64,000 nt of DNA, taken from positions 40,342 to 104,341 of the forward strand of contig JAIESR010000077.1 of the NCBI GenBank assembly GCA_019745775.1, in the 5' to 3' direction. Shown piece after piece: positions 49,109-58,716 of this stretch. Source of the stretch: Xanthobacteraceae bacterium. Its GTDB lineage: Bacteria; Pseudomonadota; Alphaproteobacteria; Rhizobiales; Xanthobacteraceae. Position numbers and translations under genes: made by a program. The notes beneath the pieces are model-generated. The model did no database searches. It was not told the origin of the DNA and saw only the letters and a program-made list of their open reading frames with translations. Position 1 is the first letter of the stretch. Each line of letters begins with the position of its first letter.

Positions 49109-50086
49109 ATGACATTCTGGGCCAGGGGTCTGCTCGCCGTTGCAGCGCTTGCGGCCCTCGGCGCGGCCGCTCTCGCGCAGCGCGCCGAGTATCCCGAGCG
49201 CACCATCACCGTCATCGTCCCGTTCCCGCCGGGCGGCGCCTCCGACATCACGGCGCGGCTGGTCGCGTCGAAGCTCACCGAGCGCCTCAAGCAGACCGTG
49301 GTGATCGACAACCGCGCCGGCGCGAATGGCGGGCTCGGCGCGGTCGCGATGAAGCAGGCGCCGGCCGACGGCTACACGCTGCTGGTCGGATCGATCGGCG
49401 TGTTCGCGATCAACCCGGTGCTCTACAAGAACCTTCGCTACGACCCGCAGAAGGATTTCGACCTCCTGTCGCAACTCGTGCGCACGCCCAACGTGCTGGT
49501 GGCGAGCCCGTCGTTTCCGGCGAGCACCGTGGCCGAGCTGATCGCCTACCTGAAGAAGAGCCCCGGCAAGGTCACCTTCGCATCGTCGGGCACCGGATCG
49601 TCGGATCACCTGACCGCCGCGCTGTTCTGGCAGAAGACCGGCACGTCAGGCATCCACGTGCCGTACAAGGGCGGCGGCCCCGCCATCAACGACCTGATCG
49701 CCGGCCACGCCAATGTGTCGTTCCAGAACCTCGGCGCGATCTCGCAGCACGTGAAATCCGGGAAGCTCAAGGCGCTGGCGGTGACCAGCGAAGGCCGCGC
49801 CGCGGCGCTGCCGGACGTGCCGTCGATGGGGCAGGCCGGGGTCACCGATCTCGTCGTCTATTCGTGGCAATCCGCGGCCGCACCCAGGGGCTTGCCGGCG
49901 GCAGTGAGGGCGAAGCTCGAGGCGGAGTTCGCCGCTTCGGCAACCGCGCCCGACATCAAGGCGAAGTTTGAGGCGATCGGCTTCGACGTGGTGGCCAGCA
50001 ATGGCGCTGAGTTCGCCAAATTCCTCGACGGCGAGATCGCGCGCTGGCGGACGGTGGTCGAGACCGGTGGCATCACGGCAGAGTAA
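49109..50086 (+). CDS. Bug/TctC-family substrate-binding protein, copy 3
   Basis: 325 residues: signal peptide (LLAVAALAALGAAALAQ), YPERTITVIVPFPPGGASDITARLVASK, NRAGANGGLGAVAMKQAPADGYTLL, FASSGTGSSDHLTAALF and VPSMGQAGV. More distant from the pair at 26195-28140. No TctA/TctB genes nearby. Start ATG 49109 with GGGAGGAACGC. Confidence 0.9.
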   Translation: MTFWARGLLAVAALAALGAAALAQRAEYPERTITVIVPFPPGGASDITARLVASKLTERLKQTVVIDNRAGANGGLGAVAMKQAPADGYTLLVGSIGVFAINPVLYKNLRYDPQKDFDLLSQLVRTPNVLVASPSFPASTVAELIAYLKKSPGKVTFASSGTGSSDHLTAALFWQKTGTSGIHVPYKGGGPAINDLIAGHANVSFQNLGAISQHVKSGKLKALAVTSEGRAAALPDVPSMGQAGVTDLVVYSWQSAAAPRGLPAAVRAKLEAEFAASATAPDIKAKFEAIGFDVVASNGAEFAKFLDGEIARWRTVVETGGITAE

Positions 50087-50091
50087 GTTGC

Positions 50092-50272
50092 GTGTCCCGG
50101 ACGTAGTGCAGCGCGTAGCGATTGCGGAGCGGTGCACTGCTGATCCGGGACCCCGGTTATTTCTCTCACTGATCTAAGAAAGAAATCGGGGTCCCGGTTC
50201 TGTATCGCATCACTTCGTGCTGCCAAAGCGCGTCGAAGACGCGCGTGAACGCGCTTATGGCGCCCGGGACAC
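50092..50272. repeat. dispersed palindromic repeat (181 bases)
   Basis: Outer arms GTGTCCCGG (50092-50100) / CCGGGACAC (50264-50272). Inside is GGGACCCCG...ATTTCT / AGAAAT...CGGGGTCCC (about 50147-50194). It fills the space between the Bug gene and purB, which converge, and may act as a two-way terminator. Confidence 0.65.
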
Positions 50273-50291
50273 TCTAGCCGAACGACGCCCG

Positions 50292-51599
50292 TCAGCTCTT
50301 GCCAAACACCCGCTTGAAGATCGTGTTGACGTGCTTGAAGTGATAGCCGAGGTCGAAATTGGCCTTGAGCTCGGCTTCACTCAGGTGCTTGCGCACATCC
50401 TTGTCGGCCGTGAGGAAGGTGAGGAAGTCGCCTTCGCCCTTCCAGACCCGCATGGCGTTGCGCTGGACCATCCGGTAGGCGTCCTCGCGGGCGACGCCAG
50501 CCTGGGTCAGCGCGATCAGGATGCGCTGCGAATGCACCAAGCCGCCGAGGCGATCGAGGTTCTTGCGCATGTTCTCCGGGTAGACCACGAGCTTGTCGAT
50601 GACGCCGGCGAGCCGGTTGAGCGCGAAGTCGAGCGTCGCGGTCGCGTCCGGGCCGATCATGCGCTCGACCGATGAGTGCGAGATGTCGCGCTCGTGCCAG
50701 AGCGCGACGTTCTCCAGCGCCGGGGTCACATAGCCGCGCACCACGCGCGCGAGCCCGGTGACGTTCTCCGTCAGCACCGGATTGCGCTTGTGCGGCATCG
50801 CCGACGAGCCCTTCTGGCCCTCGGAGAAGAATTCCTCCGCTTCGAGCACCTCGGTGCGCTGCAAATGGCGGATTTCGGTGGCGAGGCGCTCGACCGAGGA
50901 GGCGACGACGCCGAGCACGGCGAAATACATGGCGTGCCGGTCGCGCGGGATGACCTGGGTCGAGACCGGCTCGACCTTCAGCCCCATCGCCTTTGCGACG
51001 TGCGCCTCCACGCGCGGATCGACCTGCGCGAAGGTGCCGACCGCGCCCGAGATGGCGCAGGTCGCGACCTCGTCGCGCGCCTCTTTCAGGCGCGCCTTGG
51101 CGCGGTCGAACTCCGCATAGGCCTGCGCGAGCTTGAGCCCGAACGTGGTCGGCTCGGCGTGGATGCCGTGCGAGCGGCCGATGGTCGGCGTCATCTTGTG
51201 CTCGAGCGCGCGGCGCTTGAGCGCGGCGAGCAGCTTGTCGACGTCGGCGATCAGGATATCGGCGGCGCGCACCAGCTGGACGTTGAGGCAGGTGTCGAGC
51301 ACGTCGGAGGAGGTCATGCCGGCGTGCACGAATCGCGCCTCCGGGCCGACGATCTCCGCGAGATGGGTGAGGAAGGCGATCACGTCGTGCTTCACCTCGC
51401 GCTCGATCTCGTCGATGCGCGCGATGTCGAACTTGGCGTTCCTGCCCTTGTCCCAGACCTTCTTGGCTGCCGCCTTCGGAATGATCCCGAGCTTCGCCAT
51501 GGCGTCCGCGGCATGCGCCTCGATCTCGAACCAGATGCGGAAGCGGGTCTGCGGCTCCCAGATCGCAGCCATCTCGGAGCGGGTGTAACGCGGGATCAT
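50292..51599 (-). CDS. purB: adenylosuccinate lyase
   Basis: 435 residues, the usual length. It acts twice in purine synthesis (SAICAR to AICAR; adenylosuccinate to AMP). Seen are MIPRYTRSEMAAIW at the start, TSSDVLDTCLNVQL, GRSHGIHAEPTTFG, and the flexible signature loop GSSAMPHKRNPVLTEN (about 263-278). The start is the ATG at 51599; the frame upstream has no family content. Separate from the pur block on the same replicon stretch. Confidence 0.97.
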   Translation of the reverse strand: MIPRYTRSEMAAIWEPQTRFRIWFEIEAHAADAMAKLGIIPKAAAKKVWDKGRNAKFDIARIDEIEREVKHDVIAFLTHLAEIVGPEARFVHAGMTSSDVLDTCLNVQLVRAADILIADVDKLLAALKRRALEHKMTPTIGRSHGIHAEPTTFGLKLAQAYAEFDRAKARLKEARDEVATCAISGAVGTFAQVDPRVEAHVAKAMGLKVEPVSTQVIPRDRHAMYFAVLGVVASSVERLATEIRHLQRTEVLEAEEFFSEGQKGSSAMPHKRNPVLTENVTGLARVVRGYVTPALENVALWHERDISHSSVERMIGPDATATLDFALNRLAGVIDKLVVYPENMRKNLDRLGGLVHSQRILIALTQAGVAREDAYRMVQRNAMRVWKGEGDFLTFLTADKDVRKHLSEAELKANFDLGYHFKHVNTIFKRVFGKS

Positions 51600-51634
51600 G
51601 CGGGCCCTCGATACCGTCGGTTCAGGCCGACTGC

Positions 51635-52426
51635 TTAGCGGACGCGGCCCGTCACCACAATGAACCGCCGGTCCGGGCCTTCGAATGCGGTGTAAAAGTA
51701 TTGGATGAGCACCGCCAGCGCATACGACCCGTCGGGGAGCGGCAGCGCGTGCGCTTCCGCGATCCCGTAGTGGTCGGGGCACCCGCGCGTGACCGGAATG
51801 GTCTGGTCGCGGTTAAAGTGGATGGTCGGCCGGCTTCTGCGCTCCAGCGTCAGTCCGAAGCCGTTCGGATGCTCGCCGGAGACGAGGTCTTTGCAGCGGT
51901 GCATTGCGATGTCGAACTCGCGCAGCACCAGCCGCGCATCGGCGCCGAAGTGGGGCAGGGCGACCGCCGCGACCGTGGCCTTGCGCGCACTCCGCACCTC
52001 CTCGGGGCCCAACACGTAGCGTGAACGGCTGCCCGCCACGGCCGCGATCTGGTTGCCGGCTTCCGAGATGCCGAGCTGCCGGAGGATCGCCGCCGCATCG
52101 GCGGCGGCCCTGGCGCGGATGTCGGCCAGCTGCTTGTCGCGCGGCTCCTTGCCGAGCGCCGGATCGTCCGCGTCCATGATGGCGGCGACCGGCATGCCCT
52201 TCACCGGGCGGTCGCCAATGGTCTCGACCGCGGTGATGGTCGAGTAGAGCGTGCCCGAGCCGTCCTGCTCGCCGTATTGCTCGAACGCGAAATAGCGGCC
52301 GTCGGCGGAGAACCCGAGCACATGGACGGCGGAGCCGTCGCCCGCGCGTGCGTCGGCCGCGCCCGCCAAGGGAGCGCCCAGGGTCAGGGCGAGCGCCAGC
52401 AAGGCCGCGGGGCCGAATCGGTTCAT
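51635..52426 (-). CDS. exported DUF2259-family protein
   Basis: 263 residues: signal peptide (AALLALALTLGAPLAGAADA), then the DUF2259 opening HVLGFSADGRYFAFEQYGEQDGSG and a beta-rich body ending YALAVLIQYFYTAFEGPDRRFIVVTG. Family function is unknown; members are predicted secreted. Start ATG 52426. It sits 35 bases upstream of purB on the same strand and may share its transcript. Confidence 0.8.
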   Translation of the reverse strand: MNRFGPAALLALALTLGAPLAGAADARAGDGSAVHVLGFSADGRYFAFEQYGEQDGSGTLYSTITAVETIGDRPVKGMPVAAIMDADDPALGKEPRDKQLADIRARAAADAAAILRQLGISEAGNQIAAVAGSRSRYVLGPEEVRSARKATVAAVALPHFGADARLVLREFDIAMHRCKDLVSGEHPNGFGLTLERRSRPTIHFNRDQTIPVTRGCPDHYGIAEAHALPLPDGSYALAVLIQYFYTAFEGPDRRFIVVTGRVR

Positions 52427-52513
52427 GGGTTCCTGTCTACGCGAATTGGGGCAAGGCGGCATCGTGCCGGCTGATCAATTCGACTCACATGGTCTTGCGA
52501 CTTGGGGCGCAGG

Positions 52514-53200
52514 TCACGCGGCTTCGCCGCGTGCCAGCGCCGCCGCATTGCGAATTGCTGCAATGTTCGCGCGATAAGCGTCCGGCTTGCCGCCCTTGAA
52601 TACGGCCGAGCCCGCCACCAGCACATTGGCTCCGGCCTGCGCAACCAGGGGCGCGGTCTCCGGCGTGACGCCGCCGTCGACCTCGATGTCGATCGGGCGC
52701 GTGCCGCAGAGCGCGCGCAGGCGCGCCACCCTCTCGACGGCAAACGGAATGAAGGCCTGGCCGCCGAAGCCCGGATTGACCGACATCACCAGGATCAGGT
52801 CGACCAGATCGATCACCGGCTCGATGGTCTCGATCGGCGTGCCCGGATTGAGCGTGACGCCGGCTTTCTTGCCGAGCGCGCGGATCGCCTGCAGCGATCG
52901 GTGCACGTGCGGTCCCGACTCGACATGCACGGTGATGACGTCGGAGCCGGCCTTGGCGAAGGCTTCGAGATAGGGATCGCACGGCGCAATCATCAGGTGG
53001 ACGTCGAGCACCTTCTTGGTGTGCGGGCGCAGCGCCTGCACCACCGCGGGGCCGATGGTGATATTGGGCACGAAGTGGCCGTCCATCACGTCGACATGAA
53101 TCCAGTCGGCGCCGGCGGCGTCGACGGCGCGCACCTCGTCGCCCAGCCGGGCGAAGTCGGCGGAAAGAATTGACGGGGCGACCAGCAGCGGTCGGCGCAT
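52514..53200 (-). CDS. rpe: ribulose-phosphate 3-epimerase
   Basis: 228 residues, TIM barrel interconverting ribulose 5-phosphate and xylulose 5-phosphate. Motifs: [27 protein letters not shown] (metal His/Asp), [26 protein letters not shown] and [13 protein letters not shown]. Start ATG 53200. Upstream of the DUF2259 gene on the same strand. Confidence 0.97.
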   Translation of the reverse strand: MRRPLLVAPSILSADFARLGDEVRAVDAAGADWIHVDVMDGHFVPNITIGPAVVQALRPHTKKVLDVHLMIAPCDPYLEAFAKAGSDVITVHVESGPHVHRSLQAIRALGKKAGVTLNPGTPIETIEPVIDLVDLILVMSVNPGFGGQAFIPFAVERVARLRALCGTRPIDIEVDGGVTPETAPLVAQAGANVLVAGSAVFKGGKPDAYRANIAAIRNAAALARGEAA

Positions 53201-53433
53201 CGCGATACCCTCTTCGATCCGCAGATCGCCTAACATGTCCCGAATCACGCGGCAATGCACGGATTCCGGAAGCAGAATTCACGGGTTCCAAATGCGTAGA
53301 TGATGCCCACCGTTTACGACTATGGTCCCTGCTGCGTCGCTTGCGCCCTTCTTATATGGAGGGCGGAATCGTCGGTCCGGGGCTGGTTGTCCACTGGCCC
53401 GGGCCGGCGTTATTTTGTTCGGAAAGGACCATC

Positions 53434-54681
53434 ATGGCGCGTACGGACGCCGTTGTTTTGGGGGCCGGTATCGTCGGCGCCTCGATTGCGCTGCATTTGG
53501 CCAGGCGTGGCCTGAGTGTCGCGCTGGTCGACAAGGGCGGACCGGGCGAGGGCACCTCTTACGGCAATGCCGGCGTGATCGAAGCCAACACGCTGCTGCC
53601 GCATCCGTTTCCGACCTCGTTCGGCGCGATCATGAAGGTCGCGCTCAAGCGCGCCACCGAGGCTAACTACCACCTCGCGTTCTTGCCGCACATCGCGCCC
53701 TGGCTCCTCGACTACCGGGCGAATTCAAGCATCGAACGCCGTATCCGCTACGCCAACCTGATGCGGCCGCTGTTCGCGAACGCGCTTCCCGAGCACGAGA
53801 CGCTGATGCAGGAGGCGGGCGCGACGCAATATCTACGCAAGGAAGGCTGGCTCAAGGTCTACCGCAACAAGGCGACGTTCGAAGCGACCGCGCGCGAGCG
53901 CGCGCTCGCGTCCGAGTTCGGCCTGCCGCATGACGCGCTCGACCGCGACGGCGCGCTCGCGCTCGAACCCGCGCTGGCGCCGCAGTTCGTCAACGGCATC
54001 TATTGGAAAAGCTCCGCCAGTGTGACCAATCCGCTGGCGGTCACGCGCGCCTATGTCGCGCGCTTCACCGCGCTCGGCGGCGTCGTGCTGACCGGCGACG
54101 CGCGCACGCTGCATCGCGCCAACGGCCGCTGGCGGGTCGAGACCGACGAAGGCCCGGTCGACTCGCGCGAGGCCGTGGTCGCGCTCGGCCCCTGGGCCAC
54201 CGATCTGCTCAAGCCGATGGACATCGACCTCCCGTTGGAGGTGAAGCGCGGCTACCACCTGCATTTCCGTCCACGCGGCAATGCCGGCCTGACGCGGCCG
54301 GTGGTCGACGCCGATCTCGGCTACTGCGTCGCGCCGATGGAGCAGGGATTGCGGCTCACCACCGGGGCCGAATTCGCCGACCGCGATGCGCCGCCGACGC
54401 CGGTGCAATTCGACCGGCTGTTGCCGCAGGCGCGCGCGCTGTTTCCGCTCGGCGAACAGGTCGAGGCGCAGCCGTGGATGGGCAGCCGTCCGTGTTTCGC
54501 CGATTCCATGCCGGTGATCGGCCGCGCGCCCGGCAAGACCGACCTATGGCTCTGCTACGGCCATGCCCATTGGGGCCTGACGCTCGGCCCGGTGACCGGA
54601 CGGCTCATCGCCGAGATGATCACGAACGCGACGCCGTTCTGCGATCCCGCGCCTTACGCCGCCGAGCGGTTCACTCGTTGA
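53434..54681 (+). CDS. FAD-dependent D-amino acid dehydrogenase-like oxidoreductase (DadA-type)
   Basis: 415 residues with an N-terminal FAD-binding VVLGAGIVGASIALHLARRG (about 7-26), DKGGPGEGTSYGNAGVI, and a C-terminal WMGSRPCFADSMPVIG and HWGLTLGPVTGRLIAEMI, as in DadA. Such enzymes oxidise D-amino acids or glycine-like amines at the inner membrane face. Start ATG 53434 with GGAAAGGACC. Its 3' end overlaps the deacetylase gene tail-to-tail by 11 bases. Confidence 0.88.
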   Translation: MARTDAVVLGAGIVGASIALHLARRGLSVALVDKGGPGEGTSYGNAGVIEANTLLPHPFPTSFGAIMKVALKRATEANYHLAFLPHIAPWLLDYRANSSIERRIRYANLMRPLFANALPEHETLMQEAGATQYLRKEGWLKVYRNKATFEATARERALASEFGLPHDALDRDGALALEPALAPQFVNGIYWKSSASVTNPLAVTRAYVARFTALGGVVLTGDARTLHRANGRWRVETDEGPVDSREAVVALGPWATDLLKPMDIDLPLEVKRGYHLHFRPRGNAGLTRPVVDADLGYCVAPMEQGLRLTTGAEFADRDAPPTPVQFDRLLPQARALFPLGEQVEAQPWMGSRPCFADSMPVIGRAPGKTDLWLCYGHAHWGLTLGPVTGRLIAEMITNATPFCDPAPYAAERFTR

Positions 54682-55801
54682 CAGTGCGCACCACGCTCGA
54701 CGTCGGCTTCCCGCCCACGGTCGGCAGCTTGGCGTCCTTGCGCACCTCTTCGTCAAAGGCCGCGATGGTCGTGACCGGCGCGCGGGCGCGCATGTGGACG
54801 ATCTTGTAGCCACCGGCCTTGAGGTCGTTGAGGAGATCGGCGGTGGCGGCTGCGGTCGCCTGCTGGAAATCGTGCATCAGCACAATGCCTTTGCCGAATT
54901 TCTTCAGCTTCGCCATCACCGCGTTACGGACCTGCTCGGGCTTGCGCATCTTGAAGTCGAACGAGTCCATGTCGGTCGAGAAGATCGCGATGTTGCGCTC
55001 GCCGAGATAGGTCACGAGCTCCGGCGGATGCCTCAGCGCCGGGAAGCGGAAGAACGGCGCCGTCGGGCCGCCGACCGCCCAGGCCACCGCGCTGATGCCC
55101 TTCTCGATCTCGCGCTTGCCTTCGTCGACCGGCTTGCCGGTGAGGTTCTGGTGGCTCCAGGTATGGCTGCCGACCGAGTGGCCGCGCTGTGCAACCTGCT
55201 TGAGGATGCCGGGCTCGTAGGTCGCGTGCTTTCCGATCGGGAAGAAGATCGCGCGGGTGCAATGCGCGGCGAGCGCATTGACCACCGCCATCGTGCGCTG
55301 CGGCCACGGGCCGTCGTCGTAGGTAAGCACGACCTCGCCTGGCTCGAGGAAGTCGTGCTGGCGGAAATGTTCGAAGCCGAAGCCGGGTCCGCCGGTGGTG
55401 TCGATCTCGACCGTGCGCGCGACGCCGAGCGCATTCGGATTGCCCGGGCAGGACTGGGGCGCGGCCGTCCGTGCCGGCGGCGCTGCGGCCGGTGGTGGAG
55501 CTTGCGCCATGATCTTCGGCGGTGCGGGCGCTGGCGGTGCGGCGGCCGGCGGTGCCTCGGGCGTCGCGGTGCGCTGTGCGACGGTGGGCGAGCTTTCGAC
55601 CGGCGTGGGGACCGCAACGGGCGGTGCCTCCGTGACCACGGTCACGGTTTGCCGGGGTTGGCTGGGCTGCGCGGCGACCGCAGGCGGCGGCGCGGCTGCC
55701 GGTTCCCGGTTCAGGAGCGCTGGATTGACGGTGATCAGATATCCAAAAACGCCGGCAAAAATGGCGAGCGCAATCGCGCAAGCGCCTATAGCCACACGCA
55801 T
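54671..55801 (-). CDS. polysaccharide deacetylase (NodB domain) with N-terminal anchor
   Basis: 376 residues: an N-terminal span (GACAIALAIFAGVFGYLITV), a long Ala/Pro-rich linker (about 35-115) and a NodB deacetylase domain with VLTYDDGPWPQ (catalytic Asp-Asp), HSVGSHTWSHQNL (metal His pair), FFRFPALRHP and a C-terminal MHDF. It probably deacetylates a periplasmic glycan or peptidoglycan. The Pro-rich linker suggests spacing from the membrane. Overlaps the DadA-type gene by 11 bases. Confidence 0.9.
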   Translation of the reverse strand: MRVAIGACAIALAIFAGVFGYLITVNPALLNREPAAAPPPAVAAQPSQPRQTVTVVTEAPPVAVPTPVESSPTVAQRTATPEAPPAAAPPAPAPPKIMAQAPPPAAAPPARTAAPQSCPGNPNALGVARTVEIDTTGGPGFGFEHFRQHDFLEPGEVVLTYDDGPWPQRTMAVVNALAAHCTRAIFFPIGKHATYEPGILKQVAQRGHSVGSHTWSHQNLTGKPVDEGKREIEKGISAVAWAVGGPTAPFFRFPALRHPPELVTYLGERNIAIFSTDMDSFDFKMRKPEQVRNAVMAKLKKFGKGIVLMHDFQQATAAATADLLNDLKAGGYKIVHMRARAPVTTIAAFDEEVRKDAKLPTVGGKPTSSVVRTVNE

Positions 55802-55924
55802 GGCCCTCTCCCAACCCTTACGGCGCCACCAAATTTGGCGCCGTACCAGATGTGCCCCGCAACGCGATATTAGCGAGCCATCGTGAAGGCAAAGTCAAGG
55901 CGGCCAAGCCCTTGCGAATGCGCG

Positions 55925-56923
55925 TTATCCAATTGTTCCGTACCGGTCGCGCCAGGCCGGGGCGGCACCCGGGTACGGGAGCGCTGTGGCCTCGTAGACC
56001 GCCCGCGCTACCGCCCGGGCCAGCACATCGGCGGCGACGGCGCCGAGTTCCGCCAGGCCATGGATCGGGTCGGCGAGCGGCTGGCGGCCGGTCGCCGCAG
56101 CGAACACCAGGTCGCCGTCGAGCGGCGAATGCACCGGGCGTATGGCACGGGCGATGCCCACCTGCGCCATGATCGCGAGCCGCTTGGCCTGCACCTTGTT
56201 GAGGAGCGCGTCGGTCGCGACCACGGCGAGGGTGGTGTTCTCTTCCGCGCGGCCTTTGGTGCGGAAGGCGAGCGCGCCGTCAGGCACCGGCGTCGGCATG
56301 CCGTGTCCGCCGAATTCTTTGTTGCGTTCGTAGGGCGCGGCCCAGAACCACGGACCTTTTCCGACGGTGACGCAGCCCGCCGCGTTGACCGCAACCAGCG
56401 CGCCGACGGTGACGGCGCCGACAGTCGCCGAGGCCGAACCCGTGCCGCCCTTGAAATTGGCGGTGGTCGCGCCGAAGCCCGCGCCGGCGGTGCCGAGCTT
56501 GAAGTCGGCGCCGGCGGCAGCCGCCGCCGTATAGCCAAGCTCGCGATAGGGCGGAAAGCGGCCCCAGGCCTTGTCGCCGCCGTTGAGCAGGTCGAACAGG
56601 ATCGCGCCCGGCACGATCGGCACGCGCACGCTGCGCATCGCAAAGCCGCGGCCGTGCTCGGCGAGCCAGGCCATCACGCCCGCCGCCGCCTCGAGTCCGA
56701 AGGCGGAGCCGCCACCGAGCGCGAGCGCGTCGATCTTTTCGACCGTCATCGACGGATCGAGCAGGACGCTCTCGCGCGTGCCGGTGCCGCCGCCGCGCAC
56801 ATCGATGCTCGCGATCGCGGGCTCGTCGAACACGAGCGCGGTGACGCCGGAGCCGATTTTCGCGTCGTCGGCGTGCCCGACCTTCACGCCTGCGACGTCA
56901 GTGATGAGGTTTCGCAATGCCAT
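55925..56923 (-). CDS. P1-family (DmpA/NylC-type) N-terminal nucleophile hydrolase
   Basis: 332 residues. Blocks: LITDVAGVKVGHADD, DVRGGGTGTRESVLLDP, LALGGGSAFGLEAAAGVMAWLAE, GTGSASATVGAVTVGALVAVNA and ENTTLAVVATDALLNKVQA. The Asn-Thr in ENTTLAVV (about residue 234) fits the self-cleavage site of NylC-type enzymes, which hydrolyse beta-peptides or nylon oligomers. Substrate unknown. Start ATG 56923. Confidence 0.85.
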   Translation of the reverse strand: MALRNLITDVAGVKVGHADDAKIGSGVTALVFDEPAIASIDVRGGGTGTRESVLLDPSMTVEKIDALALGGGSAFGLEAAAGVMAWLAEHGRGFAMRSVRVPIVPGAILFDLLNGGDKAWGRFPPYRELGYTAAAAAGADFKLGTAGAGFGATTANFKGGTGSASATVGAVTVGALVAVNAAGCVTVGKGPWFWAAPYERNKEFGGHGMPTPVPDGALAFRTKGRAEENTTLAVVATDALLNKVQAKRLAIMAQVGIARAIRPVHSPLDGDLVFAAATGRQPLADPIHGLAELGAVAADVLARAVARAVYEATALPYPGAAPAWRDRYGTIG

Positions 56924-56965
56924 GCGGGAGGAGGGTAGCAGAATTTGCGCGAGTGCGCGGGGCGA

Positions 56966-58603
56966 TCACCAGCCGGTGACACGCGCGAGCAGCGCGCCGC
57001 AGTCGGCGGGAAGCGCGCTGCCGCGCCAGGCGACATGCTGATCGGGGCGGATCAGCGCGAGGTCGCACTCATAGAGCGCGCGACCTTCCGGCGGATCGAC
57101 TTTGAAAGTCTTGAGCGGAATACCCCGCGCGCGGGCCGCGTCTTCCATAACCCGAGTATTGTGGTCCCGGTGAAGATGAAGAAGGCAGAACCCGGTCCCC
57201 AAATGATCGAACAGCGAGCTCCGGTCGGGCAGGAACAGATGCGGAGCGCGGCCGCCGGGGCAGGCGCTCGGATGATAGACATGCGGATCGTCGGCCGGTG
57301 GCGCGGTGCCGTCCGACGCGATGATCGGTGAGCCATCGTAGCGCGCGCCGAGTTGGATGCCGATCGAGGCAAATTCCTCGCGCGACAGCTCGAGGCGTTT
57401 GCCGAGCGCTGCGCGTGACGCATCCCCCGCCGCGGAATCCTGGAGCAAGCCGTCATCGACGGAGATCTTGCCCATGCCGCGCGATAGTGCCTTCGCCATG
57501 CCGGTGTTGCGGAACGCGATCGGCCGCCGTTCGATCTCATAGCTCGCCAGCAGGTTCGGGCCGCCCCAGCCGGAAACCATGGCGGCGATCTTCCACGCCA
57601 GGTTCACCGCGTCATCGACGCCGGTGTTCATCCCAAAGCCGCCGGTTGGTGTGAAGATATGCACGGCGTCGCCGGCCAGCGCGATGCGGCCGGACACGAA
57701 GCGATCGGCGACCAGTGCATGACCCGCGGTCCACGGCCGGTGTTCGATGAATTCGATCTCGATATTGGCGCCGACGCTTTGGCGGATCAGATCGGCGACC
57801 AGCACCGGGTCCGGCTTATCATCCGGATTGCGCAGCTTGGTGTTGATGGTGAACGCGCCTTTGCCGTCCAGCGTCACGAGGTTGCTGCGCACCTCGGGAT
57901 GCACCGTGCGGTACTGCCAGCAGCGCTTGTGCTTGAGGATCCGATAGAGACCCGGCGCGCGCAGGTGCGTCGCGACCGTCGCGCCGCTGCCATAGGATTG
58001 CTCCTCCGGCCGTTCGCCGCGGTAGGCGATGCCGAGATGCCGGCGCACCGTGCTCTGCGGGCCGTCGCAGCCGGCGAGGTAATCGCAGCTGATGGTCTCG
58101 CGCTGGCCGGTCTCGGCGTTCTCGATGACGATCTCGATGCGTTCCGGGCGTTCGGCGATCTCGACGCAGCGCCAGCCGAACCGCGACTCCACCATGTCGA
58201 GCGTTTGCAGATGCTTCAGGAGCGCCGCTTCGACATACATCTGATTGCAACGGAACAGCGGCTCGGGAACCTGGTCCGTCGGTGCCGCGTGCGCCACCGC
58301 CGCCGTCTTCTCCTGTTCCGACGGCATGGCGATCCGCCCCAGCTCCCACCCGTTCAGGGCCGTGAAGAAACCGACGTCGGTCGGGTGATCGGTCGGCAGG
58401 CCGAGCTTGCGGATGTCGCGCGCGATGCCGAGCCGCCGGTAGTGCTCCATGGTGCGCGCATTGTGCGTCGAACCCTTGGGAAACCAGCGCGAGTTTGGCT
58501 CGGTATTGACCAGCATGGTGCGGACATTGAACCCGGCGAGGCTCATGGCCAGCACCATCCCCACTGGACCACCGCCCACCACCACGACCGGCACATGCCG
58601 CAT
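56966..58603 (-). CDS. FAD-dependent aromatic monooxygenase (PheA/TfdB/MhpA type)
   Basis: 545 residues. FAD-binding VVVVGGGPVGMVLAMSLAG (about 6-24), the DG-motif region SCDYLAGCDGPQSTVRR (about 172-188) and RIALAGDAVHIFTPTGGFGMN with GVDDAVNLAWKIA. A C-terminal thioredoxin-like part typical of phenol hydroxylases (LFDHLGTGFCLLHLHRD and CDLALIRPDQHVAWRG) follows. It would hydroxylate an aromatic ring with NAD(P)H. 43 bases upstream of the P1 hydrolase on the same strand, so a joint catabolic role is possible. Confidence 0.9.
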   Translation of the reverse strand: MRHVPVVVVGGGPVGMVLAMSLAGFNVRTMLVNTEPNSRWFPKGSTHNARTMEHYRRLGIARDIRKLGLPTDHPTDVGFFTALNGWELGRIAMPSEQEKTAAVAHAAPTDQVPEPLFRCNQMYVEAALLKHLQTLDMVESRFGWRCVEIAERPERIEIVIENAETGQRETISCDYLAGCDGPQSTVRRHLGIAYRGERPEEQSYGSGATVATHLRAPGLYRILKHKRCWQYRTVHPEVRSNLVTLDGKGAFTINTKLRNPDDKPDPVLVADLIRQSVGANIEIEFIEHRPWTAGHALVADRFVSGRIALAGDAVHIFTPTGGFGMNTGVDDAVNLAWKIAAMVSGWGGPNLLASYEIERRPIAFRNTGMAKALSRGMGKISVDDGLLQDSAAGDASRAALGKRLELSREEFASIGIQLGARYDGSPIIASDGTAPPADDPHVYHPSACPGGRAPHLFLPDRSSLFDHLGTGFCLLHLHRDHNTRVMEDAARARGIPLKTFKVDPPEGRALYECDLALIRPDQHVAWRGSALPADCGALLARVTGW

Positions 58604-58716
58604 GCCCAGGCTCCGCGCAAATCCCGCCGTTGCCGCAGATCTTGTAACGGGAATCTGATTATTTCGACCAGGGTGGGCGCTTGCAATCGCCGCGGCGGCC
58701 GTCGCATCTAGGGGCC

